In this document: piece by piece, positions 6,709-6,783 of the stretch
Position numbering within the stretch: position 1 is the stretch's first letter
Layout: the number at the start of each line of letters is the position of its first letter
NCBI GenBank assembly: GCA_020048595.1
Contig: JAIFMH010000244.1
Span: forward strand, 1-6,783
Direction: 5' to 3'
Source of the DNA: Bacteroidota bacterium
GTDB lineage: Bacteria > Bacteroidota > Bacteroidia > Bacteroidales > UBA4417
Length of the DNA: 6,783 nucleotides
Notes under the pieces: model-generated
Database searches by the model: none
What the model was told of the DNA's origin: nothing
Seen by the model: only the letters and a program-made list of their open reading frames with translations
Program-made: the position numbers and the translations under genes

Positions 6709-6716
6709 TATCTTTG
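6709..6716 (+). promoter_or_regulatory. Bacteroidota-type -7 element (TATCTTTG) ahead of the riboswitch
   Basis: TATCTTTG is an exact TAnnTTTG match and is followed by GCGCC, giving an expected start near 6722. There is no clear TTG -33 element. It points out of the right edge of the window and lies about 30 nt before the SAM-I-like leader, which is the arrangement expected of a riboswitch-controlled operon. Confidence 0.6.
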
Positions 6717-6752
6717 CGCCTTCAAATATTCCTTTCACTCTAAGGAGGTTTG

Positions 6753-6783
6753 AGTTATACAGAAGGGGGGAGAGAACAGGCTC
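6753..6783 (+). promoter_or_regulatory. SAM-I (S-box) riboswitch, 5' part, cut by window edge
   Basis: The SAM-I aptamer binds S-adenosylmethionine and turns off methionine and SAM synthesis or uptake genes. The segment follows the conserved 5' portion in order: TTATAC for the P1 strand, AGA for the junction, GGG opening P2, GGA of the kink-turn (6769-6771), a P2b strand GAG (6772-6774), loop AACAGG, and CTC (6781-6783). In the well-known Thermoanaerobacter aptamer the last pieces read GGA, GGG, ACUGG, CCC. Here GGG/CCC has become GAG/CTC, so pairing is kept by a compensating change. The rest of the aptamer and the regulated gene lie beyond the window. Confidence 0.65.

Noticed and set aside
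6742..6752. AAGGAGGT followed by TTG as a translation start
   Set aside because: The spacing is about one base, the phylum rarely uses Shine-Dalgarno sites, and the following bases fit a SAM-I aptamer better.
6541..6753. Open frame of about 70 residues with a TTG start
   Set aside because: Its composition reflects AT-rich spacer DNA, it has no motif or ribosome site, and it overlaps the promoter and riboswitch at 6709-6783.

Overview
The window looks like a chromosomal segment of a Bacteroidota (Bacteroidetes) bacterium. The evidence is promoter-like TAnnTTTG elements at several gene starts, a near absence of Shine-Dalgarno sequences, and a TonB-dependent receptor with the N-terminal carboxypeptidase-regulatory-like domain typical of that phylum. 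Two proteins also have signal peptides that appear to be cleaved just before a glutamine, and the intergenic DNA is AT-rich. I cannot name the genus.

Layout from left to right. Positions 1-788 (minus strand) hold the N-terminal 262 codons of S-adenosylhomocysteine hydrolase, cut by the window edge at the NAD-binding glycine motif. A divergent intergenic region (789-1372) holds the hydrolase promoter, an imperfect direct repeat, a plus-strand promoter, and a strong intrinsic terminator only about 60 nt after that promoter. Three collinear plus-strand genes follow: a TonB-dependent outer-membrane receptor (1373-4027), an APC-family amino acid permease (4111-5400) and a DUF62-family S-adenosylmethionine (SAM) hydrolase with an N-terminal signal peptide (5470-6372). 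A perfect 12-bp terminator hairpin separates the receptor from the permease. The right end (6373-6783) holds an inverted element made of 9-nt repeats, an AT-rich stretch with no convincing gene, a TAnnTTTG promoter, and what I read as the 5' third of a SAM-I (S-box) riboswitch cut by the window edge.

The common thread is SAM and methionine. The DUF62 enzyme class splits SAM into adenosine and methionine, SAH hydrolase runs the methylation cycle, and a SAM-I riboswitch implies a methionine or SAM gene just downstream. The DUF62 protein appears to be exported, which is odd for an enzyme whose substrate is normally cytosolic. My main hypothesis is an envelope salvage route: the receptor brings SAM or a related nucleoside across the outer membrane, the exported hydrolase cleaves it in the periplasm, and the permease takes up the released methionine. 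The enzyme family and the gene order are visible in the sequence; the substrates of the receptor and permease are inference.
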